The notes: generated by a model from the sequence alone, not told the origin. 64,000 nt of DNA from Neoscytalidium dimidiatum (GCA_037367355.1 CM074699.1:3224001-3288000); one strand, 5' to 3'; positions 11,886 to 22,615 are shown, counted from the stretch's first letter. A program made the numbers and translations.

Positions 11886-13980
11886 TCAAACCACGCCCTT
11901 CTCGACCGTTGCTTGCACGGTGCCCTTCTCGCCCCCGCTGTCGGATGAGACCTCGATGGAATCACTGACTGTCTTGGATACAAACGTTTCCCTTGCAGGC
12001 AGCGCCAAGGAAAGAACTGAATAGAGCACGAAGGCGCTGGTAAAACCCCACAGGTAGTTGAAGTTGTACAGTTTGGACGCGCCACCAATGTCGATGGAGT
12101 CGTTGACGTTATGGATCAACCCTGGCATGTTCGGACCAAGTGAAACCACCATGGCCACGATTGCCCTCCAGTTGGTGCCTTTCCAGTAGTGGTACCGGTC
12201 GTGCGGACGGTACAGCGCGGGGACGTCGATGGCTTGGCGCTTGACCACCCAGAAGTCGGCTGCCAGAAGGGCGGCGATGGGGGCGAGGAAGACGGCCAGA
12301 GCGCTCATGAAATTGATGAGGCTGGATGCCGAGCTGACGATCTTCCACGGCACCATGATCCAGCCCCTGTTCACGCGTCAGTGTCCGGTTCTTCTTTTTT
12401 TTTTTTCCCTGCAGAGAGGGCCCAAGACTCACCCGATGATGGTCGTGATGACTGCGCCGCGCCGGATATTGATGTACTTCGGGCACAGGCTCGTCATGTC
12501 GTTGGCGCAACTGACGACGTTGGCGGATACGTTCACGCCGATCTGGGCGACACACCAGGCTACGCCGACAAAGAATGCTGCGGCCCGTCCACCAGGGCCG
12601 TCCCACCGGCTAGCCAGCTGCACGGGATCCCAGATGTACTCTGCGAGCCTGTCAGCACAGACCCCACTGCTGCGAACGTTCGCGCCATGCTGGTACGCTG
12701 GCCCACCTTACCTCCGTACACGACCTTACTTGCGCTGGTGGCGATGATGCCCATCACGCCGATGAAAGTGCTGATGCCAGGCATCAGCATCGCCTGCAGC
12801 CACACGTGCTCGCTCTTCCTGAGGTATCTGGTGTAGTCGGCCACGTTGGTCGCCATGGTGGCCCAGCTGCCCGTCAGGGAGCTCATGAAGTACAGAATAA
12901 GCCAGCTTCTCTCCGATCCGCTAAACTGCGCCTTCTGGTTCCAGATGTCCCCGCTTCCGCCGGCCTTGGCGCACATGCCGATCACGACGGCCACGGCGGC
13001 CAGGTTCACGTAGACGGCCTTGAAGAGGAAGAAGGCCTTGAGCTTGTGCGGGGGGATCAGCAGCACGGGGAACTGCACGAGCCAGAACAGCAGGTGGCTG
13101 ACCATCTGCTGGGTGGTTATGCCGGCGCTGGCCGGGAGGCGGTTGGGCATGTCGAGGTAGGACGGCCAGACGGCGCGGATGACCTGCGTCATGGCGGTCG
13201 CGCCGCTGTACGTCTGGATGGCGTGCCAGAACAGCGCCGTCACCATGCGCATGACGACGGGCACGCGCGAGAAGAGGTAGCCGAACGACGACCGCGCCGC
13301 GATGGCGTACGGGATGTGCAGCTTGGCGCCGACGGAGCCGTTCAGGCACAGCGGGATGGCGATGATGGTGGTGCCGATGATGAGGCACACCAGCGCTTCG
13401 CGGTATGTCAGCCCGATCGAGATGATGGCGCTAGCACCGGCCCAGGATTGTGTCGACAGGATGTCGGACATCTGCTGTTGATCAGCATCGTGCGGATCGA
13501 GGTCCGGGATGGGGATACGAATGGGTTGGGTTCAGAGTCTTGGCTGGGTGTTTGCGGGCGGGAGAGCAGTTTGAGAAGGAGGTGGCGATGGTGGCGTGGC
13601 GGTGGAGGGAGTAGAGGTCTTGGCTTGTATCAACTTGGGGTGCAAGTTGCAACGGGGATTCGTAAGCCACTGTGGAAGCACGGTGGTGTTGCTCGACAGG
13701 GTACAGTCGATCCGCCAGGGCTGAACAGTCTTGCTGGGGACATGGCTCCATGACTCACCCAGTACCCGATGATACTCCACCCGCCCCAGGTTCTTCTCTC
13801 CAAAGGTGTGACATCGTTATCGATGTTGGTCCATGTATCCGGTGGTGCAAAGGTCGAGGGCAGCTTTTCCAGGACCCAGGCGTCCCGAGACGTGGCCCTT
13901 TTCTTGGCGGTGGCAGCCTTGGGTTTGGCCCATTGCGTGGTAGAGGCCGAGCTGACGCGAACGTGCAGATGGCGAGACAT
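11886..13980 (-). CDS. NCS1-family nucleobase/allantoin-type permease
   Basis: Exons 13980-13759, 13471-12712, 12640-12433 and 12366-11886 give 556 residues. Introns are 287, 71 and 66 nt, all GT-AG. The ATG at 13980 precedes a hydrophilic N-terminus ending in TPLERRTWGGWSIIGYW, the conserved entry to helix 1 of fungal uracil, uridine and allantoin permeases. Further family marks are GASAIISIGLTYREAL, an IPYAIAARSSFGYLFSRVPV block, a TNVADYTRY block and PKYINIRRG. About 12 membrane helices are expected; it should import a nucleobase or ureide with a cation across the plasma membrane. The substrate cannot be read from sequence. It lies next to a ureide-type hydrolase fusion transcribed in the same direction and a nitrogen regulator, which suggests it brings in the substrate of that enzyme. 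The first intron is unusually long for this window. Confidence 0.9.
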
Positions 13981-15360
13981 GATCTCGGCTCGAGCTTGTT
14001 CAGATACCCACCATTTAACGAGGGACGGGAGATCTGCCAAGGCAACACGGGCCGTTGGGAAAGTAAATCGGAAGGCTGTTTCAAGGTGAGGGGGTAATTT
14101 GCGGAGGTTTCGGGAGCGTTGCCGCAGCGAGGCCGTGTGAACTATTGGGATGCTGGTAACCGTGCGGGAAGTAGGCGTGTGAACATTCGAGGGGAAGATC
14201 GGCTCACGCTAAGCTTTTGAGACGGATGGTGGTGGAGCTAGTCTGGTAGTAGTAGGCAGCTTGATCGCCAGCAGGCTTAGTTTTCGTGTGGCGCCTAGTG
14301 CTATTGGCCGCGCGAAAAGTGCTGGTGCCTGACTGAGCAGCTTTTGTAGTGCAGCTGGCAGTTGGGGTAGAATTGGGCTGAGGTGATCAACAACGGAAAA
14401 GGCAGATGGCTGGCGAAGGGGACTTGATAAATTCCGTCTTCTATCATGCACTCCGCAATCGGCGAGCAGGCTGGAAGAGATACCGGCGCGGTAGGGACCA
14501 GACACGCTGGAGCAAAGTCGTCGGTACAAAGTTTTGGCAGCTGTCGGGACGTCGATAGGGCCGGAATCCACTTCCCCGCGGGACCCTGGTTTGACTTTGT
14601 GAAGAGAGACAAGGGTCGGCGGCGTAGTCAGGCTTTCTGTATCTCTGCACCGGAAAGGGATGGTCCCTGCCGACGGGAGTAAATCGACCAATAGAAAGAC
14701 GCGGAAATGTCGAGATACGATAAGCAGCAGAGGGCCAGGGCCGCGGGATGATACCTCGGGATACGAGTCATTCTTCACCACAGCTTCAGTGGACGCGACG
14801 ACGCTCTGGAGCTGGACAAGACATTTGGCGTTCAAGCTAAGCGGTGGGGTCGGCTTGTGAGGTGTAGCCGTGAGGTGGGCCATTTTGAACACCATGATGG
14901 CAGGGGGCCGTGATACGTAGCCCCAACGCCGTGGCTCGCCTTGTAAAAGTTGAGACAATTGTTTGATACATGTGGCGATCGATCTGAGGCGTGCGCGCAT
15001 ACGTTTGTGGCTGCAGGTCTGCGCGCAGCAAGGATGCAGAGAGTACCAAAATAGCCCTAGACGTCTAAGCTCGGAAATTGGGCCAAAGTAACCTCGAGAG
15101 TCTGCTCATCTCTGGTTGTTCTCGTCTGGTGCTTCACATGAGCTGAGTATCGCATGGGTGGCAAACGGCTGCGTAATATCCACTTGTATGTATGTACAGA
15201 GCGCGGGCCATAACCCGGCCGAGCAGCCCGATATTGCTGCTCGTAAGTCTGCTCGTGAAATCCTAAACCGCCCCGGAAATAAACTCAAGAACCCACGGAT
15301 TGGTATACCTAGAAAACACCTCGAAATGGATGCTGTTAGTGTGGTCAGTCAAAGCAATCG
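13981..15360. other. Intergenic promoter region of the permease gene
   Basis: This region lies between the start of the permease and the end of the hydrolase fusion. It contains one HGATAR-type site (CGATAA, 14718-14723) of the kind bound by AreA/NIT2 nitrogen GATA factors. A 263-codon minus frame (14209-15000) shows no domain and low-complexity composition; I do not call it a gene. Confidence 0.4.
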
Positions 15361-17595
15361 TCACGAGAGTAGCGCCGTCAAACGCCTCGCAACCTCGATG
15401 AGCACGCCTTCCCGGAAGGCAGGGCCAACGAGAGAGATTCCGAATGGCATCCCATCAACCAAACCGGCAGGAATAGCAACGGCAGATAAATCCAGGACAT
15501 TCACAGCGCTGGCAAAGACGCCCATTTCCAGGTTTGGGCCGTAGGGATCATTCTCAACCTCGAGGAAAGTCGGATGCTTTGGCGCCGTAGGCATGATAAT
15601 AAGGTCACACTTGTCAAACTCCGTCTCCATGATGCGGGTGTGCTCGCGTGCTCTCCGAAGGTCGGTGAAAGCGTCAGCGGCATTCATTGTGAAGGCCTGA
15701 TCAAATATCTGGCGAGTGATGGGGAGGAGAGCTGCGCGCTTTTCGGGTTGCTGGACAAAGGGGCGCAGGGCCGAAGCTCTTTCAGCAACGTGGGCGCCCT
15801 TGTAAACGAGGTCGGAGGCTGAAAGATAGGATTCAAAGTCAAACGGAACTTCCTGGGCAAATTCAAGCATGTGGACCGCATCCCGCACTCTCTTGAACGC
15901 TTTGAAGTACTCGGGCGAGAGATGTGTCAGAAGTAGAGCGTCTGACGGAAGAGCATAGGTGTAAACGCTATCGGGTTGCAGTAGCGCTCTGTTGGTGAGA
16001 GCAGCTACTGGACGTGATGAACGCGCATACGGATCTGCCGCATCGAAGCCTTTCGCGATCAGCCATGCAGTCTCTACATCGTCCAGGCTCTTGGCAAACA
16101 CAGAAACGCAGTCGAGTGTTTTGCACGCTGGCACCACGCCATGCGTGGATACTGTGCCTTTGGAGGGCTTAAGACCCACGATGCCGTTCAGGGCGGCGGG
16201 AACGCGGCCAGAGCCGGCAGTGTCGGTACCCAGCGCAAAGCTTACTTGCTCAAGAGCGACAGCCACGGCGGAGCCAGAACTGGAGCCACCAGAAATGTGA
16301 TCTCCCGAGTACACAGAATGGCAGGCTCCATAGGGAGAGCGCACGCCCACCAAGCCGGTTGCAAACTGATCCATGTTGGTCTTGCCGACAATGATGGCGC
16401 CTGCAGCCACCAACTTCTCGATGACGGTGGAATGCTCGGACGGGGTGTAGCTGAAGGCTGGGCATGCAGCCGTGGTTGGGAGACCGGCAACGTCAATGTT
16501 GTCCTTTGCGGCAAAAGGGATTCCGTATAGCGGAAGGTTGAGGCTACGGTGAGATTCGAGATTCTCGGCTTGCGCAAGGAGATCTGCCTCAGACGCCACG
16601 TTTATCCAGATGTAGGGGTTATCATGACGGCCATGCTCGATCCGCTCCAGGACAGTTTTTACGACGGTGGCAGGAGAGAGCCCAGCACGATAGGCACGGC
16701 GCAGGGACTGGATGGCCAGAGAGCCGTCCCACTTAGGAGACGCCAAAGGCTTCCGGGACTCGCTGTAAGCATCCAGTGCCTCGAGGAGGGGAGCGGAGGA
16801 GGCGACGAAGCCAAACAGGCCCTCGGAGAAGTGGATCATGTCAAGAGAGGCGTTCTTAAAGGTGGGTACAAAGCCATCGGTGCAGTCACGCAGGATGCAG
16901 CAGTCGAAGCCGCGGTCATTGGCCTCGCGCACGGTGGTGGTGACGCAGCACTCGACGGTGACGCCAGCGACGATGAGGTGGGTGACGCCGCGGTCAACGA
17001 GATGCTCGTGTAGGGAGGTGGAGAAAAAGGAGCCCTTGCCGGGCTTGTCGACGACGAGCTCGCCGGGCAGCGGCTGCAGCTCGTCGACCAGATCATGGCC
17101 ATGCTCGCCACGGGTTAGCAGCCTACCCATCGGGGCGGGATCGCCAATGACGGCCGAGTGGCGAGTCTTTGGAGCGCGGGCCTGACGGACAAGCTTTGTG
17201 GTTGGGCAGTCTCTGAGGTCTGGACGGTGCCCCTCGCGCGTGTGCATGACGGTCAGCCCGCTGTCCCTGAAGGCGGCCAGCACGGCGGCGGTGGGCGCGA
17301 TGGTGCGCTGCACGGCATCCACGCCCGCATCGCCGGCCTGGATGAAACCGAAGCCGTCTTTGAGCAGGAAGTCACGCTGCATGTCAATTAGCAGCAGCGC
17401 GGTCTTGCGCGGCGCGAAGGTGAAGGCGTAGGGCTCGGCGGCGAAGGACAACAGCGACGACGAATGCGACGGCGACGGCTGCGGCAGCGGTGTCGTTGAA
17501 GCGGGCACGTCCATGTCGCAGCGGGAGGCTCTAGCAGGGCCCAGCGGCGGGGCGGGCGAGGGCGAGGGCGAGGGCGATTCGAGCGACGGGGCCAT
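15361..17595 (-). CDS. Cysteine hydrolase (isochorismatase/biuret hydrolase-like) fused to amidase (allophanate hydrolase-like)
   Basis: A single intronless frame of 744 residues. Residues 1-50 are a Ser/Pro-rich leader. Residues 55-275 form an isochorismatase-fold hydrolase with the full triad: Asp71 (LLIDMQRDF), Lys184/187 (DKPGKGSF) and Cys217 (GVTVECCV). The blocks HTREGHRPDL, GDPAPMGRLLTRGE and REANDRGF match, from memory, the biuret hydrolase type that sits beside allophanate hydrolase in bacteria. Residues 290-744 are an amidase-signature domain with Lys364 (PFAAKDN), cis-Ser in GGSSSGS (437-443) and nucleophile Ser462 (DTAGSGRVPA). Together they could turn biuret into allophanate and then deaminate it. 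The C-terminal decarboxylating domain of full-length allophanate hydrolase is absent. Alternative substrates are other carbamoyl or ureido amides. Likely cytosolic, since no signal peptide is seen. It starts 698 bases from the divergent activator gene. Confidence 0.88.
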   Translation of the reverse strand: MAPSLESPSPSPSPAPPLGPARASRCDMDVPASTTPLPQPSPSHSSSLLSFAAEPYAFTFAPRKTALLLIDMQRDFLLKDGFGFIQAGDAGVDAVQRTIAPTAAVLAAFRDSGLTVMHTREGHRPDLRDCPTTKLVRQARAPKTRHSAVIGDPAPMGRLLTRGEHGHDLVDELQPLPGELVVDKPGKGSFFSTSLHEHLVDRGVTHLIVAGVTVECCVTTTVREANDRGFDCCILRDCTDGFVPTFKNASLDMIHFSEGLFGFVASSAPLLEALDAYSESRKPLASPKWDGSLAIQSLRRAYRAGLSPATVVKTVLERIEHGRHDNPYIWINVASEADLLAQAENLESHRSLNLPLYGIPFAAKDNIDVAGLPTTAACPAFSYTPSEHSTVIEKLVAAGAIIVGKTNMDQFATGLVGVRSPYGACHSVYSGDHISGGSSSGSAVAVALEQVSFALGTDTAGSGRVPAALNGIVGLKPSKGTVSTHGVVPACKTLDCVSVFAKSLDDVETAWLIAKGFDAADPYARSSRPVAALTNRALLQPDSVYTYALPSDALLLTHLSPEYFKAFKRVRDAVHMLEFAQEVPFDFESYLSASDLVYKGAHVAERASALRPFVQQPEKRAALLPITRQIFDQAFTMNAADAFTDLRRAREHTRIMETEFDKCDLIIMPTAPKHPTFLEVENDPYGPNLEMGVFASAVNVLDLSAVAIPAGLVDGMPFGISLVGPAFREGVLIEVARRLTALLS

Positions 17596-17630
17596 GGTGT
17601 TCGGAGACGGCGAGCGGTGCGTGTGCCTGG

Positions 17631-17655
17631 CTGTGCTGTGCTGTGCTGTGCTGTG
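17631..17655. repeat. Pentanucleotide tandem repeat (CTGTG)5
   Basis: Five perfect copies of CTGTG lie just upstream of the start of the hydrolase fusion, in the shared promoter with the activator gene. Such a tract can vary in length by slippage. Confidence 0.8.
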
Positions 17656-17936
17656 CGGTTCCTGGGCCGGTGCCAGCGCCTGTGCCTGTGCCTGAGCCTC
17701 GTGCCTCTCTCCCAGATCCAGCTGTTAGCGCAGGTACCGGTCCAGACGGGCGGTTTTGGGCCGGTGACGATTGCGAAACAGGCCCCGGCTACATAGTTTG
17801 GGCGGGCTCATCTCTTGTATGCGCGTAGCGGGGTGAGGAGGGGCGTGCCTGGGCGTGGCTAGCAGCGACAAGCGAACCCCCCCGCGGGCGCGCAGTGGGC
17901 CCCGCGGGCGTTGCAGCAGGGTGGAGGAGGCGCGCA

Positions 17937-17942
17937 AGATAG
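17937..17942 (+). promoter_or_regulatory. GATA-factor site in the shared promoter
   Basis: AGATAG fits HGATAR, the site of fungal nitrogen GATA activators, and lies between the divergent hydrolase fusion and activator genes. A six-base match is weak on its own; the nitrogen context raises its interest. Confidence 0.3.
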
Positions 17943-18293
17943 GCCTTTAAAGCCTCCGGAACCGACATCGGGCTCGCTCCTCTGTTCCTCGGGCCCCGGA
18001 TTGACCTGCCCCAGCTGCTGCCCCAGACAGCCCCAGCACCGCACGCGCGCAGCAACGAGTGACGAGCGCGCCTGAGCCGCTTTCTGCCAGTGAGCTAGCT
18101 GTACCTGAGCCCTGTGCTCGCATCGCGCATCCCGCCGTCGCCTGCCGCCCGCCGTCCGCCGCCCGCGAGGGTCGATGCCCACCCGCGCCAGTGCGAGGCA
18201 CAGCTGTCTGTCCGCTACCGCCGTCGCCCGCCGCCCGTCCCGCCGCGCTTCCTGATTGAAAAAAAAAAAATAAAATAAGGAAGAGAAGATCCA

Positions 18294-20300
18294 ATGCCTG
18301 GTCGAGCGTGCGACGTGTGCCGCCGCCGCAAGCAGCGCTGCGTCTTCCCAGACGGCGGCTCGCTCTGCCTCACGTGTCAGGCCCTGTCGCAGCGCGAGTG
18401 CACCTTTTTGGAGCCACCGCCGCCGAAGCGTCGCCCGCCGCAGAGCCGCTCCTCCACCTCCACCGCCTCGCAGCAGCCCGACCACCTGCAGCACCCCGTC
18501 CGCCGCGCTTCCTCCACCGACTCCGGCCAGTCACCCTCCCGCCTCGATCCCCCGCCCACCACCTCCTTCGACTACCCGCGCGGCTCGCTCTTGACCGAGA
18601 CCCTCGGCCTCGAGAAGAGCCGCTTCTCCGCCTACATCGGCCCCCAGGGCGAGCACGACTGGCTGCTGCTCAAGCATGACGTCGACCAGCTCCTCCACCA
18701 CTCGCACCCGCTCCCGCTCCCACAGCAACACCACGACCCGTCCGCCTCCCTCCCCAGCCCCCACGTGAGCCCGCGCATCCAGCTGCGTCGCGTCCACGAC
18801 GATGTGCTCTTCCGCATGGTTCCGGACAGCGCCTCGGCCGCCCCCAGAGACCGCGACCAAGTCACCATCGACGACGTCGAAGCCCTCGTCCGCCCCCACG
18901 GGCCCACCCTGGTCAAGCTGTACTTCCGTATCGTGCACCCGTCGTTTCCCATCCTGCACAAGGAAGTCTTTGTTGAAAAGTACAACCGCACCTACCGTGA
19001 GATCACGCCGCCCCTGCTGGCTGCCGTCTACTGCCTCGCCGCCAAGTGGTGGATGTACGACGAGAACCTCATCCTCCAGGAAAAGATCGACGACAACGCA
19101 CTCGCCGACGTCGCCTACCGTGCCGTGCAGGAGGCCTTCCGCCGGCCCCGTCTGAATACCATTCAAGCCGGTCTGCTGCTGCTCCAGCGCCACCAGAACC
19201 CGCTAGCTCCGAACAACGCCTTGATCTCCACCTTCACCGCCTCGCTCATCTCGCTCGGCCAACACTTCGGCCTGCATCTGGACTGCTCCAACTGGCTCAT
19301 TCCGGTGTGGGAACGCGGTCTCCGCAAGCGCCTGGCCTGGGCTCTCGTCATGCAGGACACCTTTTCCGCCCTGACTCTTGGCACACATCCCATGATCCAT
19401 CTGTCCGACTGGGCCATGAAGATGCTGGAGCCGGCTGATTTTTCAGAAGGGCCCCAGGATGAGGACTCGGGTGAGCAACCGAGCATCGAGGACGGCAAGG
19501 CCATGTTTATCGAGACCGCCCGCCTTGCAATCATCTGCACCCGCATCTACAATGACCTCTACTCCGCCCGCGCCATGCAAGAGCTCACTTCCCTACCTCA
19601 GATACTCGAAGTCTCCAAGCCATTGGGCCACCAATTGGCCGACCTACTCAAAGGCCTACCCCAAGAACTTCGGCTGGGCTATTTCCGTACCGGCCGTCTG
19701 TCTTCGAGCGGGTGCTTCCATCTGATCCACCACGCTGCCACTGTAGCCGTTCACCGCAGGCTTCTCTGGGCCGCCCAGGAGGCCCCTGTCACAACGGACC
19801 CCCAGTTTCTGCAATTTCTACGAAATACCCAACTTCAGCGGGCCCGCACCATTTCCACCTTCCTTTCTCAGTTACATCCAGAGCACATGGAGTCCTTCTG
19901 GTCCTTCGCCGCTGGTAGCTGCGTCACCATGCTTGGCTGTTTCCTCGGCCTGCTTAACGTCACCAGCACATCCCGCCAGGAGTCCGACGAGCTCCGACGG
20001 CTCATGCGCGACTTTGAATGGCAGTTGCGCATGAAGGCCAAGATGGGCGAGTGGATCACGTATGCCCTAACCCGTCTACGAGCCCTTGGATGGGATCGTT
20101 GGCGCAACACGGAACCAGACGCAGTCTCGGACATATCTATCCCTGCCGCCTGGACTTCCTCGGCCAACATGCAGACTGTCGACAACGGCGCACCATCGGA
20201 GCTGAATGGCGTCTTGCAGTCCCAGGAAATCCCTGCAGACATTTGGATGCCCGTTGATTTTGAACCACTGAACAACAACACTTTCTTTTCGCCCTCTTGA
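18294..20300 (+). CDS. Zn2Cys6 transcription activator, DAL81/TamA-like
   Basis: An intronless frame of 668 residues starts at the ATG 18294 just after an A-rich tract. The N-terminus is a complete binuclear zinc cluster, C6-x2-C9-x6-C16-x8-C25-x2-C28-x7-C36, followed by a basic Pro/Ser linker. A fungal-specific regulator middle domain spans about 190-480, with YFRIVHPSFPILHKEVF, PPLLAAVYCLAAKWW, TIQAGLLLLQRHQNP and HLDCSNWLIPVWERGLRKR. From memory these blocks match the DAL81/UGA35 group, which co-activates allantoin, urea and GABA genes. It should bind DNA in the nucleus and switch on neighbouring genes. It diverges from the hydrolase fusion, with the permease beyond, so a pathway-specific role for these two is likely but inferred. 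Confidence 0.88.
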   Translation: MPGRACDVCRRRKQRCVFPDGGSLCLTCQALSQRECTFLEPPPPKRRPPQSRSSTSTASQQPDHLQHPVRRASSTDSGQSPSRLDPPPTTSFDYPRGSLLTETLGLEKSRFSAYIGPQGEHDWLLLKHDVDQLLHHSHPLPLPQQHHDPSASLPSPHVSPRIQLRRVHDDVLFRMVPDSASAAPRDRDQVTIDDVEALVRPHGPTLVKLYFRIVHPSFPILHKEVFVEKYNRTYREITPPLLAAVYCLAAKWWMYDENLILQEKIDDNALADVAYRAVQEAFRRPRLNTIQAGLLLLQRHQNPLAPNNALISTFTASLISLGQHFGLHLDCSNWLIPVWERGLRKRLAWALVMQDTFSALTLGTHPMIHLSDWAMKMLEPADFSEGPQDEDSGEQPSIEDGKAMFIETARLAIICTRIYNDLYSARAMQELTSLPQILEVSKPLGHQLADLLKGLPQELRLGYFRTGRLSSSGCFHLIHHAATVAVHRRLLWAAQEAPVTTDPQFLQFLRNTQLQRARTISTFLSQLHPEHMESFWSFAAGSCVTMLGCFLGLLNVTSTSRQESDELRRLMRDFEWQLRMKAKMGEWITYALTRLRALGWDRWRNTEPDAVSDISIPAAWTSSANMQTVDNGAPSELNGVLQSQEIPADIWMPVDFEPLNNNTFFSPS

Positions 20301-20815
20301 GTTCGCTTCTAACATTGTGGCATGATTTTGATACCCGTCCAAATGAATCATTTCTCTTCAAATTGTATTGATCCACCGATGTACGCTAGGCCTGCACCAT
20401 GCACCTGCAAACTTGTATGCCGCGATGCGTGATCATGCATAAGCACACAGGAACCGAGTTTGACAGTCTGGGTCACCGAGACTGCCAGTGGCTTTTCTAC
20501 CGAAGATCGCTGCTGTTGTCCTCAGCTCCAGGCTGCAGCTACGGCTAACCGAGAAGTCATCTTGTCGATGCCTTTGCCCATCATAGCGCCAAGTATGCAT
20601 CCTTCCACCATCTGTTCGCTATTGGGCATTGCTTGTTGCACACAAGCTGAGCGCAAGGCTTCCATATCCGCAAGTCTCCGATGCTTAGTGAGCTGCAAGT
20701 TTCACCAACCCCGCAGCCCTAAACGTCAGCTAGCTGTGAAGCTGGGAGGCCCAACACATAAAGCAATGACAGTCAGCCTCCGCACAGTTCCTTGCCGGCA
20801 CGCACTCACACCATT
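20301..20815. other. Intergenic region, nothing recognised
   Basis: This contains the 3' end of the activator gene and the promoter of the next membrane protein gene. No gene or clear site was seen. Confidence 0.4.
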
Positions 20816-22615
20816 ATGGACAATTCTAACAGCTCCCTCGTCCGCTCTATGGCGGCTTACTGCGGCAAAGCGGTCTGTCCTGGTAATGTTGCTTCGCTGG
20901 ATATTGATATACTCGGTCGAGGAGTCAGTATGAACCCATTCCTTCTCGAGCGACCAGCCACTAATCTGCCCAAATCAGGTCCTCGCATCTTTCATAACCA
21001 CCGTTGGACTTACCATAGGTTCGATCATTATCGGGTGCTTTTTTGAATGTCTGCCTGGCGCGCGTACCAACACCGTCGAGGAAATATTCTTCCGAGGCTC
21101 AAGACAGACTCGACGATGGATGCGGGGATGCCTCCACAAAATCCTGCGCAGAAAAATTCGGAAAGAGCCCGCGAACTGGGCCCAGATAGAAAGCCGTGCA
21201 TCCACGCTTCAGCAATTTGTTCTGGCATTGAGTGACCAACAGCTCATCACTGGTACGGCTATCCTTGTCGCTGTCTTCGCGGAGCCGTGCGATATATCGG
21301 TCATTTCTTTCCGCACAGCGACTGCAGTGGCCTGGTTCTCGTCGACCACTCATCTGGCAACCCTCAGCATTCTTCACGACTACTTTGAGACTCGGCGCTG
21401 GGTCCTCACCTGCAGGGTTATAATCATGTTGATATTCATGGTGCTCCTCGTGTCCGCAGAGTTTCTCACACAGTCTCAGCGCTTGTCATACAGTGAGAAC
21501 TGGGATGCCGCCTTCAGCTGTGTTGTTACCCAAACTGGCCCGCGAAGTATCCTTCCGGAAAAGTCGAACCAAATATTTAGTCAGGTCCTCCTCATGGTCT
21601 GGCTCGCTTCTGCTTACGTGAATAGGCTTTCCAGCCTTTACTCACGTCATTGGAGGGCTTTACGCAGTTGGCCTTGGAGATTAAGCACGGAGTGTCTCGG
21701 GCTCGACTGTAGCCCACCACTTGAGAAGAAGGCGAGCGCTACCTTTAAAACTATCCAAGATCGCTTGGATAATAAATTGTGGAGAACTTTCCTTCCTCCA
21801 GTCTTCATAATAGGAATATCACTGGTCGCACCTGTTCAGCACGAACTCTCGAATTCCTTCCTCTACGAGATCGTTTGGTTCTTCTTCGGTCTGTCCTTTG
21901 GGAACAATCAGGTCGTCAAACTTCTGAATTTGAATCAGGTTAAAGCACTGGGGGCGGAAGGCTTTCGAAGAATTACGGGATTTGGCCAACTTTTGCCCCT
22001 GTTGCTTCTTGCTATGCCACTCTTGGCCATCGTTGAAGGAACTTGTGGTGAGTATTTTCTCTCTCCCGGCGAAGGCCCCGTCGCACTGCGTATTCTTTAG
22101 GCATAATTTGACCCTTAGTAGACTCGGAAAGCACTCTCCCAACGGATACGGCCCAGCTCTTAGCTATTCAACCCGTCCCAGCCGAGGAACCGTCCGAAAA
22201 TGGTTATCATCCATCCGTCAGTTTTGCCTACATGATGCCAATCCCCATCCATTCTACATCTCTGACCCTGATTAAGTATATTCTTCAAATCGATGGCCGA
22301 GAACTTAAATATCGAACCGTGTCTGATCTTCCCGGATCCTACTTCATCCTCACGCTCCAGCTTTCTCTCTGGATCGGCGCTACTCAGTCTTTTGCTATTT
22401 TAGCTTCCAATAGACAGTGGGTCAATTTGTTCGATGTGGTGCCACTGTATGCTGTAGCGTTTACTTTGTGGCTATGGGGTACTGTCTGGTGGGAGATGGA
22501 AGAATTGATAAGGGATTGGAAGAATAAGGGAAGGAAGTCGAACGAAAACCGGAATGGAAGAGACACTCCAGGACTCAGGAAGGCACAGGAAAGGAAATTA
22601 GAAAGCATCTCTTAG
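20816..22615 (+). CDS. Polytopic membrane protein of a fungal family of unknown function
   Basis: Exons 20816-20923, 20979-22047 and 22119-22615 give 557 residues; introns of 55 and 71 nt are GT-AG and the phases agree. The N-terminus has the pattern CPGNVASLDIDILGRG before the first helix, which from memory is shared by many uncharacterised fungal integral membrane proteins. Eight or nine hydrophobic segments follow (for example VLASFITTVGLTIGSIII, IIMLIFMVLLVSAEFL, LLPLLLLAMPLLAIVEG). The C-terminus after the last helix is basic and hydrophilic and probably cytoplasmic. No transport or enzyme motif is visible, so no function is proposed. The start follows from the short first exon; the second exon is one long open frame. 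Confidence 0.8.

Noticed and set aside
12806..13753. 315-codon open frame on the plus strand
   Set aside because: Antisense to the permease exon 2; composition is Gly/His/Val-rich without a fold, as expected for a shadow of GC-rich coding sequence.
14209..15000. 263-codon minus frame between permease and hydrolase fusion
   Set aside because: No domain, low-complexity Leu/Pro/Ser composition, several overlapping frames of similar length on both strands; more likely promoter sequence.
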